DNA of 64,000 nucleotides from Bacteroidales bacterium (GTDB lineage Bacteria > Bacteroidota > Bacteroidia > Bacteroidales > F082): NCBI GenBank assembly GCA_023229135.1, contig JALNZT010000022.1:1-64000 (forward strand), in the 5' to 3' direction. The notes below the pieces were generated by a model. The model saw only the letters and a program-made list of their open reading frames with translations, was not told where the DNA came from and made no database searches. The position numbers were made by a program, and so were the translations under genes. Every line of letters begins with the position of its first letter. Position 1 is the stretch's first letter. Below are positions 1 to 10,700 of the stretch, in pieces.

Positions 1-11
1 AAAAGTTGATA

Positions 12-2057
12 ATGACACAAAAAAGAAAATTTACTTTAGACAATACTGACAAGGAAACCTTAAAAAAGTGGTATAGTCTGATGACAATGGGTCGTCAAAT
101 TGATGAAAAGGCGCCTAATTATCTCAAACAGGCACTGGGCTGGTCATACCATGCTCCTTATGCCGGTCACGATGGCATTCAGCTTGCTATCGGACAGGTT
201 TTTAACCGCGAAACAGACTTCCTGTTTCCCTATTATCGCGATATGCTAACAGCCATATCCGCTGGCCTCACTGCCGAAGAAATAATCCTCAACGGACTTT
301 CTAAAGCCGATGACATAGCCAGTGGCGGCAGACATATGTCTAACCACTTTGCCAAACCCGAGTGGAACATCCAGAACGTTTCCTCAGCAACGGGCAACCA
401 TACGCTGCATGCCGTTGGAACTGCGAGAGGCATCAAACAATATGGAGCTAAAGGAATCGCTATCAGCTCACAGGGCGAATCATCCACGTCTGAAGGCTAT
501 GTGTTTGAAGCCATAAATGGTGCTTCCAACGAGAAACTTCCCGTTTTGTTTGTTTTTCAAGATAACCAGTTTGGAATTTCCGTACCACAAAAAGACCAAT
601 CAGCCAACCGCAGAGCCGCTGAAAATTATAGTGGCATGAAAAACCTGAAAATCATTTATTGCGATGGCAAAAGCGTGTTCAACTCCATGAATGCCATGTA
701 TCAAGCCCGCGAACACATTGAAAAGCATGGCGAACCAGTAATCGTTCATGCCAACTGTGTACGCATCCATTCGCATTCAAACTCAGACAATCACGAGCTT
801 TACCGCGATGAAAATGAGCTTCACTGTGTGCGTTTAAGTGATCCACTTACCCGCTTCAGGATTCAGTTGATCCACTCCGGAAAATTTACTGAAGAAGAAC
901 TCGGTGAACTGGATGCCGAAGCCAAGAAAATCCTATCAGCAGCACACAAAAAAGTTATTAAAGCCGCCGATCCAAGTCCTGACAGCATTTTTGATTTCGT
1001 GATACCAGAGCCGTTTGTCTCAAAAAAATATCCCGAAGGGCTCCACGATGGTACAAAAGGAAAGTCGATGAAATACATTCAGGCGCTGAACGAAACTTTG
1101 AAAGCCGAATTTAGAAAAAACCCAGACACCTTTATCTGGGGGCAAGATATTGCCAACAAAGACAAAGGCGGCATCTTTAATGTTACCAAAGGAATGCAAC
1201 AGGAATTTGGTAAAGACCGTGTTTTCAACGCACCAATTGCCGAAGACTTTATCATGGGAACAGCCAATGGTATGAGCCGCTTCGACAAAAAAATCCGTAT
1301 CGTGGTAGAAGGCGCCGAGTTTGCAGATTATTTTTGGCCGGCCATGGAACAATTGGTTGAGACATCACACGATTATTGGCGCAGCAACGGTGCTTTCGCT
1401 CCCAACGTAACAATCAGACTTGCCTCTGGTGGATATATCGGCGGCGGCCTGTATCACTCTCAAACTATTGAAGGAGCACTGACAACACTTCCAGGCTTGC
1501 GTATTGTTTACCCTTCTTATGCTGATGATGCAGCAGGACTTTTACGCACCTCGATGAACAGCGAGGGCCCTACAGTATTTTTGGAACCCAAAGCACTGTA
1601 TAATGACCCTGTTGCCGAAACCGTGGTTCCTGAGGATTTTGAAGTTCCGTTTGGTAAGGCCAGAATCCGTAGAAGTGGTAGCGACTTGAGTATCATTACA
1701 TACGGAAACACCACCCACATGGCTGTTAAGGTAGCTGACCGCATCAGTGATGAAACCGGCAAAGAAATTGAAGTGCTGGACATCAGAAGTCTGATTCCTT
1801 TGGACAGAGAAGCCATCCTGGAAACCGTAAAAAAAACATCGCGCGTGCTGGTGGTTCACGAGGACAAAGTGTTTTCCGGATTCGGTGCCGAGCTGGCTTC
1901 CATCATTGCCGAAGAGGCTTTTGAATACCTGGATGCACCTATAAAACGTGTCGGTTCAACCTTCACACCTGTTGGCTTTAACCGCATATTGGAAAATGAA
2001 ATTCTGCCGAGCGCAGAAAAAATCTATAATGCTGCCAAATCTATTTTAGATTTTTAA
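12..2057 (+). CDS. 2-oxoacid (branched-chain type) dehydrogenase E1, fused alpha-beta
   Basis: Thiamine-diphosphate-dependent E1 that oxidatively decarboxylates a 2-oxoacid and passes the acyl group to a lipoyl E2. The alpha and beta subunits are joined in one 681-residue chain, as is common in Bacteroidota. The N half (to about 330) has the E1-alpha fold, with a ThDP/Mg region running from QGESS (about 155) to QDNQ (about 184). The C half (about 345-681) is the transketolase-like beta subunit (EGAEFADYFWPAMEQ, then GGGLYHSQ). The ATG at 12 is preferred over an in-frame TTG at 6, and upstream sequence is cut off by the window. No E2 or E3 gene is visible, so the exact substrate (branched-chain 2-oxoacids or pyruvate) is inferred only from family resemblance. 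A strong terminator follows. Confidence 0.87.
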   Translation: MTQKRKFTLDNTDKETLKKWYSLMTMGRQIDEKAPNYLKQALGWSYHAPYAGHDGIQLAIGQVFNRETDFLFPYYRDMLTAISAGLTAEEIILNGLSKADDIASGGRHMSNHFAKPEWNIQNVSSATGNHTLHAVGTARGIKQYGAKGIAISSQGESSTSEGYVFEAINGASNEKLPVLFVFQDNQFGISVPQKDQSANRRAAENYSGMKNLKIIYCDGKSVFNSMNAMYQAREHIEKHGEPVIVHANCVRIHSHSNSDNHELYRDENELHCVRLSDPLTRFRIQLIHSGKFTEEELGELDAEAKKILSAAHKKVIKAADPSPDSIFDFVIPEPFVSKKYPEGLHDGTKGKSMKYIQALNETLKAEFRKNPDTFIWGQDIANKDKGGIFNVTKGMQQEFGKDRVFNAPIAEDFIMGTANGMSRFDKKIRIVVEGAEFADYFWPAMEQLVETSHDYWRSNGAFAPNVTIRLASGGYIGGGLYHSQTIEGALTTLPGLRIVYPSYADDAAGLLRTSMNSEGPTVFLEPKALYNDPVAETVVPEDFEVPFGKARIRRSGSDLSIITYGNTTHMAVKVADRISDETGKEIEVLDIRSLIPLDREAILETVKKTSRVLVVHEDKVFSGFGAELASIIAEEAFEYLDAPIKRVGSTFTPVGFNRILENEILPSAEKIYNAAKSILDF

Positions 2058-2080
2058 GCAAAATATTTATTGATATTCTA

Positions 2081-2112
2081 AACGCTTCACGCCTTTCGTG
2101 AGGCGTTTTTTT
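2081..2112 (+). terminator. Rho-independent terminator after the E1 gene
   Basis: The arm AACGCTTCACG pairs with CGTGAGGCGTT (one G-T wobble) around a short CCTTT loop and is followed directly by a T run. It lies 24 bases after the E1 stop codon. Confidence 0.85.
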
Positions 2113-2129
2113 ATGGTAAAATTCTGCAA

Positions 2130-2537
2130 GTCAGGGTGCGACTATCCTGCGACATCAAACAGTCGCCCCCTGACTTTAACTTAAACCCCAGTCAGGGGAC
2201 GACTATTTTAACGTGGCCGTATCAGTCGCACCCTGACTTCACAAACACTGGCGCATCCTGACTTTAACTTAAACCCCAGTCAGGGGGCGACTATTTTAAC
2301 GTGGCCGTATCAGTCGCACCCTGACTTCACAAACACTGGCGCACCCGGACTTTAACTTAAACCCCAGTCAGGGGGCGACTATTTTAACGTGAACGTATCA
2401 GTCGCACCCTGACCTGCAACCATAGCCAGTCAGGGGACGACTATTTTAACGTGGCCGTATCAGTCGCACCCTGACCTGCAACCATAGCCAGTCAGGGGAC
2501 GACTATTTTAACGTGGCCATATCAGTCGCACCCTGAC
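2130..2537. repeat. Array of six hairpin repeats (45-47 bp units)
   Basis: Six copies of one inverted-repeat unit lie at 2130-2174, 2191-2237, 2279-2325, 2367-2413, 2429-2475 and 2491-2537. Each has a left arm GTCAGGG(G/T)(A/G)CGACT and a right arm AGTCGC(A/C)CCCTGAC around a 17-19 base loop; five of the loops are nearly identical (ATTTTAACGTG...). Spacers are 16, 41, 41, 15 and 15 bases. The 41-base spacers contain a degenerate single arm (CGCATCCTGAC), and another follows the last unit. Spacers are reused rather than unique, so this is not a CRISPR. No ORF crosses it. Confidence 0.9.
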
Positions 2538-2628
2538 TTCACAAACACTGGCGCCCCCTGACTTCATCCTGGTTCCTTAACAATCTTTAACGTCAGCCAA
2601 ATCGCGCTAAAACTATTACAAACAATAA

Positions 2629-2659
2629 TTGTTTACTTTTGAGTGTTTTATTAATTTTG
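2629..2659 (+). promoter_or_regulatory. Bacteroidota-type promoter for the S41 protease
   Basis: TTG at 2629-2631, a 20-base spacer and TAATTTTG at 2652-2659 match the TTG-N17-23-TAnnTTTG consensus. Transcription would begin near 2666, about 50 bases before the start codon. A second -7 match, TACTTTTG at 2634-2641, has no matching upstream TTG. Confidence 0.5.
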
Positions 2660-2718
2660 GCCTTGTAGCCTGCGTTTGCTGCTTCAAACATGAAATTTAG
2701 TCTTCAAAACATTTCCCT

Positions 2719-4320
2719 ATGAAACAAATCACCTTATTTATTACTTTCCTCATTTTAACTTTCTCATTATCAGCTCAGAGCCCAGAGAAATCTGACCCAA
2801 AAGAGACCAGTCAGAAATTTGCTGCTACGCTATTTTATATCGACAATTTTTATGTGGACAGCACCAATACACCCGAACTCGTAGAAGGAGCCATTGTTTC
2901 TATGCTCAAAGAGCTTGACCCACATTCTGCCTATATTTCCAAAGAAGATATTGATGCCGCTAACGAGCCTCTGGAAGGTAGCTTTGAAGGTATTGGAGTT
3001 ACCTTTCAATTGCTGCGCGATACTATTTTAGTTGTATCACCCGTTCCGGGCGGCCCATCGGAAAAGTTGGGAATTCTGGCTGGTGATCGTATCCTGAAGA
3101 TTGATGGCGAAGAAGCTTTTGGCAAAAAAGTGACCAATAAATTCGTGATGGACAGGCTGCGCGGCAAAAAAGGCACTAAAGTAGCGGTAAGCATTTATCG
3201 CAATTACCAGCCCGAATTAATTGATTACACCATTATCCGCGACGAAATCCCAATCAACAGCATTGACGCGACTTATATGCTCACACAGGATATTGGTTAT
3301 ATCAAACTAAACCGTTTCTCGAAAACTTCGATGGAAGAATTTCATACCTCGATGAAAGAACTCCGCAACGACGGCATGAAAGATTTGGTGTTGGATTTGA
3401 GAAGTAATTCCGGTGGCTTTTTGAATGTTGCTGTAGAACTTTCTGATGAGTTTTTGAAAGAAGGCAAATTGATCGTCTATACCGAAGGATCAAAAAGTCC
3501 ACGACAGGATTTTACTGCTACTCGCCGTGGCAGCTTTGAAGACGGAAAACTTGTGGTACTAATCAATGAAGGATCAGCCTCAGCCAGTGAAATTGTTTCG
3601 GGAGCTGTTCAGGATTGGGATCGCGGCGTAGTTATTGGTAGGCGTTCTTTTGGTAAAGGATTGGTGCAGAGGCCATTTCAGCTTCCTGACGGCTCAGTTA
3701 TCAGGCTTACGGCAGCACGTTATTACACACCAAGCGGAAGAAGCATCCAACGGCCTTATGACGAAGGCAGCGAAAATTATTTCAAGGATTTGTTTGAACG
3801 TCAGGAAAAAGGCGAGTTGGTAAATGCCGACAGCATTCATTTCCCTGATTCACTCAAATATTCTACGGCAGCAAAAAGAACGGTTTATGGTGGCGGAGGA
3901 ATTATGCCAGACATCTTTGTTCCGGTGGACACGCTGCACCTCACCAGGTATTATTCCGACCTCATCCGCAAAGGCGTTTTCAACCGCTACACCATTGACT
4001 ATAGTAACGAACACCGCAATGATTTTAAGAAAACCTATAAAAACATCGATAAATATATCAAGTTGGTTGAAGTTACACCCGAAATGATGGACGACTTTTT
4101 GGCCCTGGCCGAAAAAGAAGGCGTTGAGTTAAATGAAGCACTTTACGAGCGTTCAAAAGAACATATCAAGCTACAAATCAAAGCTTTGATAGCGCGAAAT
4201 ATTTGGGATATGGAAAGTTATTATCAAGTAGTTAGCGAGCAGGACGAAACCTTGCAGCATGCCATTGAGGTCATTAGTAAAAAAGATATGTTTTCGCAAT
4301 TGATTCACCCGGAAGAATAA
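2719..4320 (+). CDS. S41 family C-terminal processing peptidase (CtpA-like)
   Basis: Periplasmic serine protease that cleaves proteins from their C-termini. An N-terminal signal peptide ends near SLSAQ (residue 20). A PDZ domain (about 75-165, with the GILAGDRILKIDG motif) is followed by the S41 core. The catalytic pair is Ser288 in GSASASE and Lys313 in SFGKG, 25 residues apart as in E. coli Prc/Tsp. At 533 residues it is normal for Bacteroidota homologues, with an alpha-helical C-terminal extension after about 430. The gene has its own promoter and is convergent with the PorP gene, only 13 bases away. No close partner gene shows which substrate it processes; envelope protein turnover is the family role. 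Confidence 0.9.
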   Translation: MKQITLFITFLILTFSLSAQSPEKSDPKETSQKFAATLFYIDNFYVDSTNTPELVEGAIVSMLKELDPHSAYISKEDIDAANEPLEGSFEGIGVTFQLLRDTILVVSPVPGGPSEKLGILAGDRILKIDGEEAFGKKVTNKFVMDRLRGKKGTKVAVSIYRNYQPELIDYTIIRDEIPINSIDATYMLTQDIGYIKLNRFSKTSMEEFHTSMKELRNDGMKDLVLDLRSNSGGFLNVAVELSDEFLKEGKLIVYTEGSKSPRQDFTATRRGSFEDGKLVVLINEGSASASEIVSGAVQDWDRGVVIGRRSFGKGLVQRPFQLPDGSVIRLTAARYYTPSGRSIQRPYDEGSENYFKDLFERQEKGELVNADSIHFPDSLKYSTAAKRTVYGGGGIMPDIFVPVDTLHLTRYYSDLIRKGVFNRYTIDYSNEHRNDFKKTYKNIDKYIKLVEVTPEMMDDFLALAEKEGVELNEALYERSKEHIKLQIKALIARNIWDMESYYQVVSEQDETLQHAIEVISKKDMFSQLIHPEE

Positions 4321-4333
4321 TTCGTAAAGGTTT

Positions 4334-5242
4334 TTAATCCAGGAAACGTGGTGAAAGGAAGGCTCCTCCCCTTCGGGGAATACCAAATTGCAAGCTGATT
4401 TCGTGCGTTCCACTGTTGTAGTTAGCAATCTTGGAAATGCCTAAATCGTAAGCATAGCTCAGCCGGATATATTCTGAAAGATTGATCCCGGCTATAAAAA
4501 TGAGGGCATCCTGATGGCGGTAAGCTAACCCGGCTTCCCAGCTACCAAAGTCAAACTGCATATCGAGTTGAAGCCTGTTCAAACTCCCCTGTTGATGCCA
4601 AAAAATTCCTGAAATCAGGCTAATATCCTGCTCCAGCTGATGGCGATAAGTCAAATAAAAGTGGTTGTGAAGCGGGATTTTAAACACGGTAGCTTTACGG
4701 TTTGGTGTGGTAAGGTGATTGGCAGCCATACCGAGTGTAAAGCGGTTCCAGAAAACTTCAAAACCGAAAGAAAAATCAGGTTTTAATACTGACTCATCTG
4801 ACTTGATGAACGGCTCGTTGCCCTGTTCAAAAGTCAATTCAGAGAACAAGATTTTTCGTTGGTAAAAACCTGCACTCAAGCCAAATTGTGCAAATAAGAC
4901 CTGTGAAAGCCGCACTTGATAAGCATAGGAAAGTGCCATTTGGCGTGTGATTTCTTTGCCGGCAGTCTGGTTTATAAAACCAAACTTCAAACCCATTGGC
5001 TGATCTTCCATAAAAAGCTCTGCACCAACAAATTGCACCGAAGGCGCATCCGGGAAGCCGATCCATTGCTGACGCGCCATCAAATCCAGGTTCAGCATAC
5101 CATTGTCGTTGATGGTAGCCGGATTAAAAAGCTTTTGGTTCATGCCGTGCTGGCTGAATATCAAATCCGATTGGGCAACTATTGGCGCTGAAAACAAGAG
5201 CAACAGCAGCGACAAAATAATGTTTTTTGTAGAATATTTCAT
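4334..5242 (-). CDS. PorP/SprF family type IX secretion-associated outer membrane protein
   Basis: Beta-barrel outer membrane protein of the PorP/SprF family, which accompanies type B T9SS cargo and is needed for its secretion or surface attachment. Visible features are a signal peptide ending at IVAQSD, the family signature near the mature N-terminus (FSQHGMNQKLFNPA), alternating amphipathic strands throughout and a barrel-like end. The ATG at 5242 is chosen because it makes an ATGA overlap with the stop of the upstream OmpA gene; an earlier ATG at 5251 would add three residues. It is the last gene of the operon with the CHU_C giant protein, the usual pairing for this family, so it most likely serves that protein. 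Confidence 0.9.
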   Translation of the reverse strand: MKYSTKNIILSLLLLLFSAPIVAQSDLIFSQHGMNQKLFNPATINDNGMLNLDLMARQQWIGFPDAPSVQFVGAELFMEDQPMGLKFGFINQTAGKEITRQMALSYAYQVRLSQVLFAQFGLSAGFYQRKILFSELTFEQGNEPFIKSDESVLKPDFSFGFEVFWNRFTLGMAANHLTTPNRKATVFKIPLHNHFYLTYRHQLEQDISLISGIFWHQQGSLNRLQLDMQFDFGSWEAGLAYRHQDALIFIAGINLSEYIRLSYAYDLGISKIANYNSGTHEISLQFGIPRRGGAFLSPRFLD

Positions 5243-7713
5243 CGTTCCCATGTTTTAGCTTGTTCCATACTGATACGCTCACCTGCGTAATAAGGCACGA
5301 TAAAACAGTCGGTAAACCCGGCCGCAATAATCTGGCTTTTCAAGGATTCGGCTTCGGCCAGTCGGTAGCGGTCGCCGGCTTCATAACGATAAAGGCTTCC
5401 CGATTGATTTACTGAAAAACGTATTCCCGGAATAACTGTTTTCAAGACCGCAAAATAATTTTCGGGTGGATAATAGCTTGACGAAGCCATCAACTGCACC
5501 CGATAAACCAGTTTATCCGTTTTTGAAAGCAGAGGAGCTTCTGAAACGACAGGCTGGAAATTCGTTCCGGTAACGGTAAAAGTTGTCCTTCGGTTGGCCT
5601 GGTGTTCCGCCTCAGTTTTTGCATTAGGAATGATCGGATTTGTTTTACCAAAACCACGGGAAACCAAGCGGGCAGGATTAATACCATTCAAAATCAGGTA
5701 ATTCACAACAGAAGCAGCACGTTCTTTCGACAGCTTATCATTATAATTGTGGCTGCCGCGCGTGTCGGTATGTGCATTAATTTGCACGATTACTTGAGGA
5801 GTTTCGCGTAACATGGCTACCAATTTGTTAAGCTCAATCTTAGAGCTTTCGCGCAAGCTCGCCTTATCAAAATCGTAATAAATATTATTGATAACCACTT
5901 CTTTTTTCTCCTGAATGGCGGTGAGCTCAAAATCCATATCCACCCCATTTTGCTTGTTGAGCAGCAGCGGTTTGCGCGCTTCCGGAATCCTACACACACG
6001 CGACTCGCTAAAATAACCTTCCTTCGAAACCCTTACCGTATAGATGTTATTGGGCTTTAGCGAATCGAAGCGGTATTCACCAAGCGTATTGGTAAAAGTG
6101 TCGAGCGAAAAACCGCCGGGACCGTTGATAGTAACTTTTTCTTCCGGCATAGGTATTTGGTTTTCCCGATCGCGTACAAATCCACTGATTGCGGCCGGAA
6201 AAGTCAATAATGCCAGGCTAAAATCCTGACGGAGTAGCTGTGTGGTATCAGCCATTGTCAGCAACCTTTGCTCCGGGAAATAACCGGATTTTTCGGCTGT
6301 AACCGCTATTTTCTTGACCAACGGAACGGTCAAGTGATAAAAAGCCAGCGAATCTGTAAGCAGGTTTATTTCTTCATAATCACCGGCAACAACCGATATT
6401 TTGGTGGCTGCCAGTAATTTGTTGGTGGTTTCATCCCGCACCTCCCCTTCCAGCAAAATCCGGAGTGGGAAAGCTTCAAAATAGTAAATCTCATCGTTAT
6501 TTTCACCAGATCTATTGGAGCTCAACAAGCCTTCAACAGTGCCTTGTTTAAGATTCATATAGAAGTCATCAGCCTGGCTGTTAAAAGGATAGCTCAAATG
6601 CACCGGATGCAAAGCGTTTTCATCAAACAATCTGCTCGCATAAATATCAAGGCCTCCAAAACCAGTGTATCTATCCACAGAAAACAGCAAAAGACTATCG
6701 CCTATGGCGGTTGGAAAAAGCTCATCTTCCATAGAATTTATTTGAGGTCCCATATTGATGGCCAGGCCGAAACCACCATCATCGCGCAGGCTGATACGGT
6801 AAATATCTTTGCCGCCATATCCGCCTTCCATATCCGAAACGAAATAGAGGAATCTACCGTCTTCACGGACGAAAGGGTGTCCATAATGCACGTTTTTGGC
6901 AGAAAAACTTACCCGTTTAGCGTTCCCGATCCTATTGTTTGAAGCGTCATAATCAGCTACCATCAGTGCGCAGCGGCGGATATTATTTTTACATTTTGTG
7001 AAAAACACCCGGTTATTTCTGGGATCAAAAGAAATGGTGCCGACATTGAAGTTTCTTCCCATATTTAAAGGTTTCAGCGGTTCGAAATCACCAAAGTTGT
7101 TCACCTGGCTTTCAAAGAGGGAAGAGAAATATTCGGCTGTCCGTCCGTCGAACCTATCGCGCGAACTCGCTGGCCGGCTACTCGAAATCAGCAGCCTGTC
7201 GTGGTCCCAGATGGCAGCATAATCGCTCCAGGACGAATTGACGGCATCAAGTGCTCTGAAAGGAAAATCGGGCTTAGTTTGTTGTATTTTCCAGCGTTGG
7301 ATCATCTCCAACATATCTTCTAACTGCCGCGAGTAAGGCTGTTTTTCAAGCGCCTGATTGACAGTTTTCTCAGCTATATTGGTTTGATTCAACCGCAAAT
7401 GAACAGCCGCTTTCAGGATGAGCCAGTCAACAGGTGCATCACCTCCGCTACAGGCATCACTGAGCCAGGTGATTGCATCAGAAAGCTGATTCATTTGCAT
7501 ATAAGCCTCTCCGATTTTATAGGATAATTGCTGCCGTGATTCGCTTGCTGAGCTTTGATCAAAGGCCTTTTTCCAGCTAACAACGGCTCCGGCAAAATTG
7601 CTGGAGGCATAACGCTTTTCAGCCTGTTTCAACAACCTGGACGACTGGCTGTTAGCCGGTTTAAAAGCCACTGAAATCAGCAAACTAAGTAATATGTAGC
7701 GTAGTTTTCTCAT
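5239..7713 (-). CDS. TPR/PD40/CarboxypepD-reg/OmpA/SPOR envelope protein (PorE-like)
   Basis: Modular periplasmic or outer-membrane-associated protein resembling PorE, which links the T9SS to peptidoglycan. Domain order over 824 residues: signal peptide (1-22), TPR-like repeats (about 25-150), a PD40/WD40-like beta-propeller (about 160-420), carboxypeptidase-regulatory-like beta domains (about 425-590) and an OmpA C-terminal domain (about 612-722) with the peptidoglycan-binding TDTRG and LSKERA motifs. A SPOR-like domain (about 735-815, YRVQLMASS ... AGFTDCFIV) follows. The terminal SPOR unit is an addition to the usual PorE layout. It overlaps both neighbours by ATGA, indicating translational coupling with the giant protein upstream and PorP downstream. 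Function is inferred from domains and context. Confidence 0.85.
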   Translation of the reverse strand: MRKLRYILLSLLISVAFKPANSQSSRLLKQAEKRYASSNFAGAVVSWKKAFDQSSASESRQQLSYKIGEAYMQMNQLSDAITWLSDACSGGDAPVDWLILKAAVHLRLNQTNIAEKTVNQALEKQPYSRQLEDMLEMIQRWKIQQTKPDFPFRALDAVNSSWSDYAAIWDHDRLLISSSRPASSRDRFDGRTAEYFSSLFESQVNNFGDFEPLKPLNMGRNFNVGTISFDPRNNRVFFTKCKNNIRRCALMVADYDASNNRIGNAKRVSFSAKNVHYGHPFVREDGRFLYFVSDMEGGYGGKDIYRISLRDDGGFGLAINMGPQINSMEDELFPTAIGDSLLLFSVDRYTGFGGLDIYASRLFDENALHPVHLSYPFNSQADDFYMNLKQGTVEGLLSSNRSGENNDEIYYFEAFPLRILLEGEVRDETTNKLLAATKISVVAGDYEEINLLTDSLAFYHLTVPLVKKIAVTAEKSGYFPEQRLLTMADTTQLLRQDFSLALLTFPAAISGFVRDRENQIPMPEEKVTINGPGGFSLDTFTNTLGEYRFDSLKPNNIYTVRVSKEGYFSESRVCRIPEARKPLLLNKQNGVDMDFELTAIQEKKEVVINNIYYDFDKASLRESSKIELNKLVAMLRETPQVIVQINAHTDTRGSHNYNDKLSKERAASVVNYLILNGINPARLVSRGFGKTNPIIPNAKTEAEHQANRRTTFTVTGTNFQPVVSEAPLLSKTDKLVYRVQLMASSSYYPPENYFAVLKTVIPGIRFSVNQSGSLYRYEAGDRYRLAEAESLKSQIIAAGFTDCFIVPYYAGERISMEQAKTWER

Positions 7714-10700
7714 TCTTTTACCAGTGTTACTGAGCCTTTTTCTGTTCTGAGAAGATCGCCGGCTGAATTTCTTATTTCATGGAGATAATAATAGGTGCCG
7801 GGTGCAACCATCGTTCCGTTATAACGGCCATCCCAGCCTTGATCGCCGTTGAATATTTCAACGCCCCAACGGCTAAAAACGCGGATAAAATCGCCTTTGC
7901 GAAAGAGGTCGTTGATACCATCGCCATTAGGCGAAAAGGCGTTGTATTCATTCAAAGGTTCAATGTAAACCTTCGCCTGCGAGATGCAATTCTCGCTGGT
8001 TATTGCCTTCGCCAAAATGCTATCATTAACCAAAGTCAGGCCTTCATAGACCATTTGATTAGAGCTTCCAGACTGCAAAATTTCATTTCCTGACAAAAAT
8101 TCATACTGTTGAAACTCGTTGGGTTCGACACGAATAAGCCTGAGGTCGGTATCGACAATCAGTTCAATTTCCGGCTTAGGATTTACAGTCAAATCAATTT
8201 GCAAACTCTCGCTGCATCCCAGGCTATTGCTGCCAATCAATAAGAAAGAAAGATCTTCAACAGCTGGAATATCCACATCAGGTGTTGTAACTACAGGATC
8301 TAGCAGCCATTGATATTGAGAAGCACCCGAGGCAGAAAGGCGGAAGAAATCGTTTTCGCAAGCCGTTAGATTTCCTGAAAGCATCAGCTGTGGCGAAGGA
8401 TCTAAAATTATGTTCGCAAACCCCCGCATTTGCTGGCTACAATTAGAATTTACCTGGTTTGCTTCCACCGTATAAACACCACTTTGATTCGAAATATTAA
8501 ACGCCATTGCGCTGCCATTTCCGGTGATAGTTTGTAAAGCTGTTTCTCCGTTGAGGAAAAGCGTATAATCCACATTAAGTTGTGTTCCAGATAGATAGAC
8601 GCCATTTCCTTGTACATTATCGCACCAGCGGCCACCGCCGTAGAGTTGGAAAATCCGGGGTGGATTTATCTGCTTCACTTCTACCAGACCACCCATCAAC
8701 CGCTTGCATTGCTGCTCATTAACGGCAATAGCATGATAATTTCCCTCAGCATTTTGCGACCCGAAATTGATTATACCTCCTGTTCCCGCTTTGGATAATC
8801 CCGTATAAAGGCCATTTATAAGCAATTTATAGCTTATTCCAAGATCGCTGTCGTTTAGAAACACTTCCGGTGGTGTTTGATTTTCACAATAAAAACCACC
8901 ACCATTCAGGCTGTAAAACTTGGGCAAGCCATGCATTCTAACTAAAACCGATTTTTCTATCGTTTGTTCTCCGGAAGTGATAACGACCTTAAACCAAGTA
9001 TCTTGCACGGGATAGGCAGTAAAACGCATCATGCCATTTCCGACAGGCTGCCCGTTGGCCGTCCAGCTCCAGCTATATGCTCCTGTTCCGCCGGATGGCA
9101 AGGCACTGATTTTAACAGGCTGGCCGGGACATATAAAAGCATTATCTGCAAACACTTCGGCAGTGAGTATTCCTCCCGTCACAAAAACATTCACAGCATC
9201 AGCAGCCGTGCATAAAGTTTGATTATCAGTAACTTCGATTTCAAAAACAGCACTTTGCTGCAAATCAACCGTATTGCTCAACTGCATTTCAGGTGTGTTT
9301 AGTAAAATCGCAGGCCGCCACTGGAAACTAAAATCACCTGAACCACCGCTGGCCAAAGCCTGCACTGCGGTTGACGTTCCCTGTTGGATGTACTGATCTG
9401 CTCCTGCCGAAATTACAGGCAAGCTATGCGCAACCACAACCGCCGAGGCCGTCATCATTTTTTTGCAAGGGAAAGCCGGGCGAAAAGCTTCAACAGTATA
9501 AGTACCGGAAGCAGCAAATTGTCCGAAAATAATCGCATCGCCCTGTCCTACAACAGTCAACACTATTTGAGAATTCCTTACCAGACTGTAATGAACACCT
9601 ATTTCGGAGCCAGACAAACCGATGCCTGGCGGCGCGCTTCCTGGGCAATAACTTCCACCACCGGTAACTGAAAATTGTTGTAAGTCGTCTGCTACGGTAA
9701 CATAAGTTGAATCCGTTGCAACAGACTCACCATCAGACACTTTGAGATATATCCAGTTGCTTTCAAAAATCGAAACGCTAAGCTTATTGGCCTCACCAAG
9801 TAGTTCACCTGCTTCGTTTGTCCACAAATAGGTATAATTTCCTGTTCCGCCTCCGGGCAAAGCCAATGCGGTAAATTTTTGTCCAGGACATAAATTATTT
9901 TGATCACTTGCTATTCGGGCAGTAAGTGGTCCACCCGTAACATACACTATCGTGGTGTCTTGCTGCGAAACACACAGATTTTCAGTATCCGTTGCTGAAA
10001 AATAAAACAAAGAAGTTTGATCAAGTGTTGTGGTTTGCGTATTGGCCTGATTTGGAGATTCTACCTGCCAATCAGGAAACCAGGAATAGGTATAGTTTCC
10101 ACTTCCACCAATAGCATTTCCGGTGAGCGCAGCCGTTTGGCCGGTTTCGATCTGCTGATCAAAGCCAGCAAACACTTTTGGAATAGCATTCCAAATTAGG
10201 TTGGCAGTTCCATTCATCTGCCGGCTGCATGAGGAACCAGAAATTGTTGCAAAAACCTGGTAATTTCCGGCACCGAGATTCATCTCAAAACTGATTTCAA
10301 AACCTGTACCTAATTGGTTTACAGCAGTTTCAGATCCGTTATAATATAAGGTATAAACTACTTCAGCTTCTGAACCTGACAGCAAAAGCTCAGGGATTTC
10401 CGTGCCAGCACAAAAACTGCCGCCACCAGAAATCTCAAAGGCTGCCGGCAGAGGCAAAGGCTCAATCAATATTGAATCGCGAATGCTTTGCTCGCCATCG
10501 GTCAAATCCAAAATGTACCAGCTTAGCTCTTCAGGATATACCAAGGGGTTAATCACGTTGGATTCAAAACCGGGTGGAATCGAAGACCATTGATAACTAT
10601 AATTTCCAGTGCCTCCGCCTGGCAGGGCAAACAAACTGATTTCGCTGCCCGGGCAAGCTGTCGGTGAGGCATAAATAGCTAAGCTGAGTTCACCTCCGGT

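Noticed and set aside
2130..2537. Possible CRISPR array
   Set aside because: The repeated units are internal hairpins and the spacers are of two lengths and reused; no cas gene is nearby.
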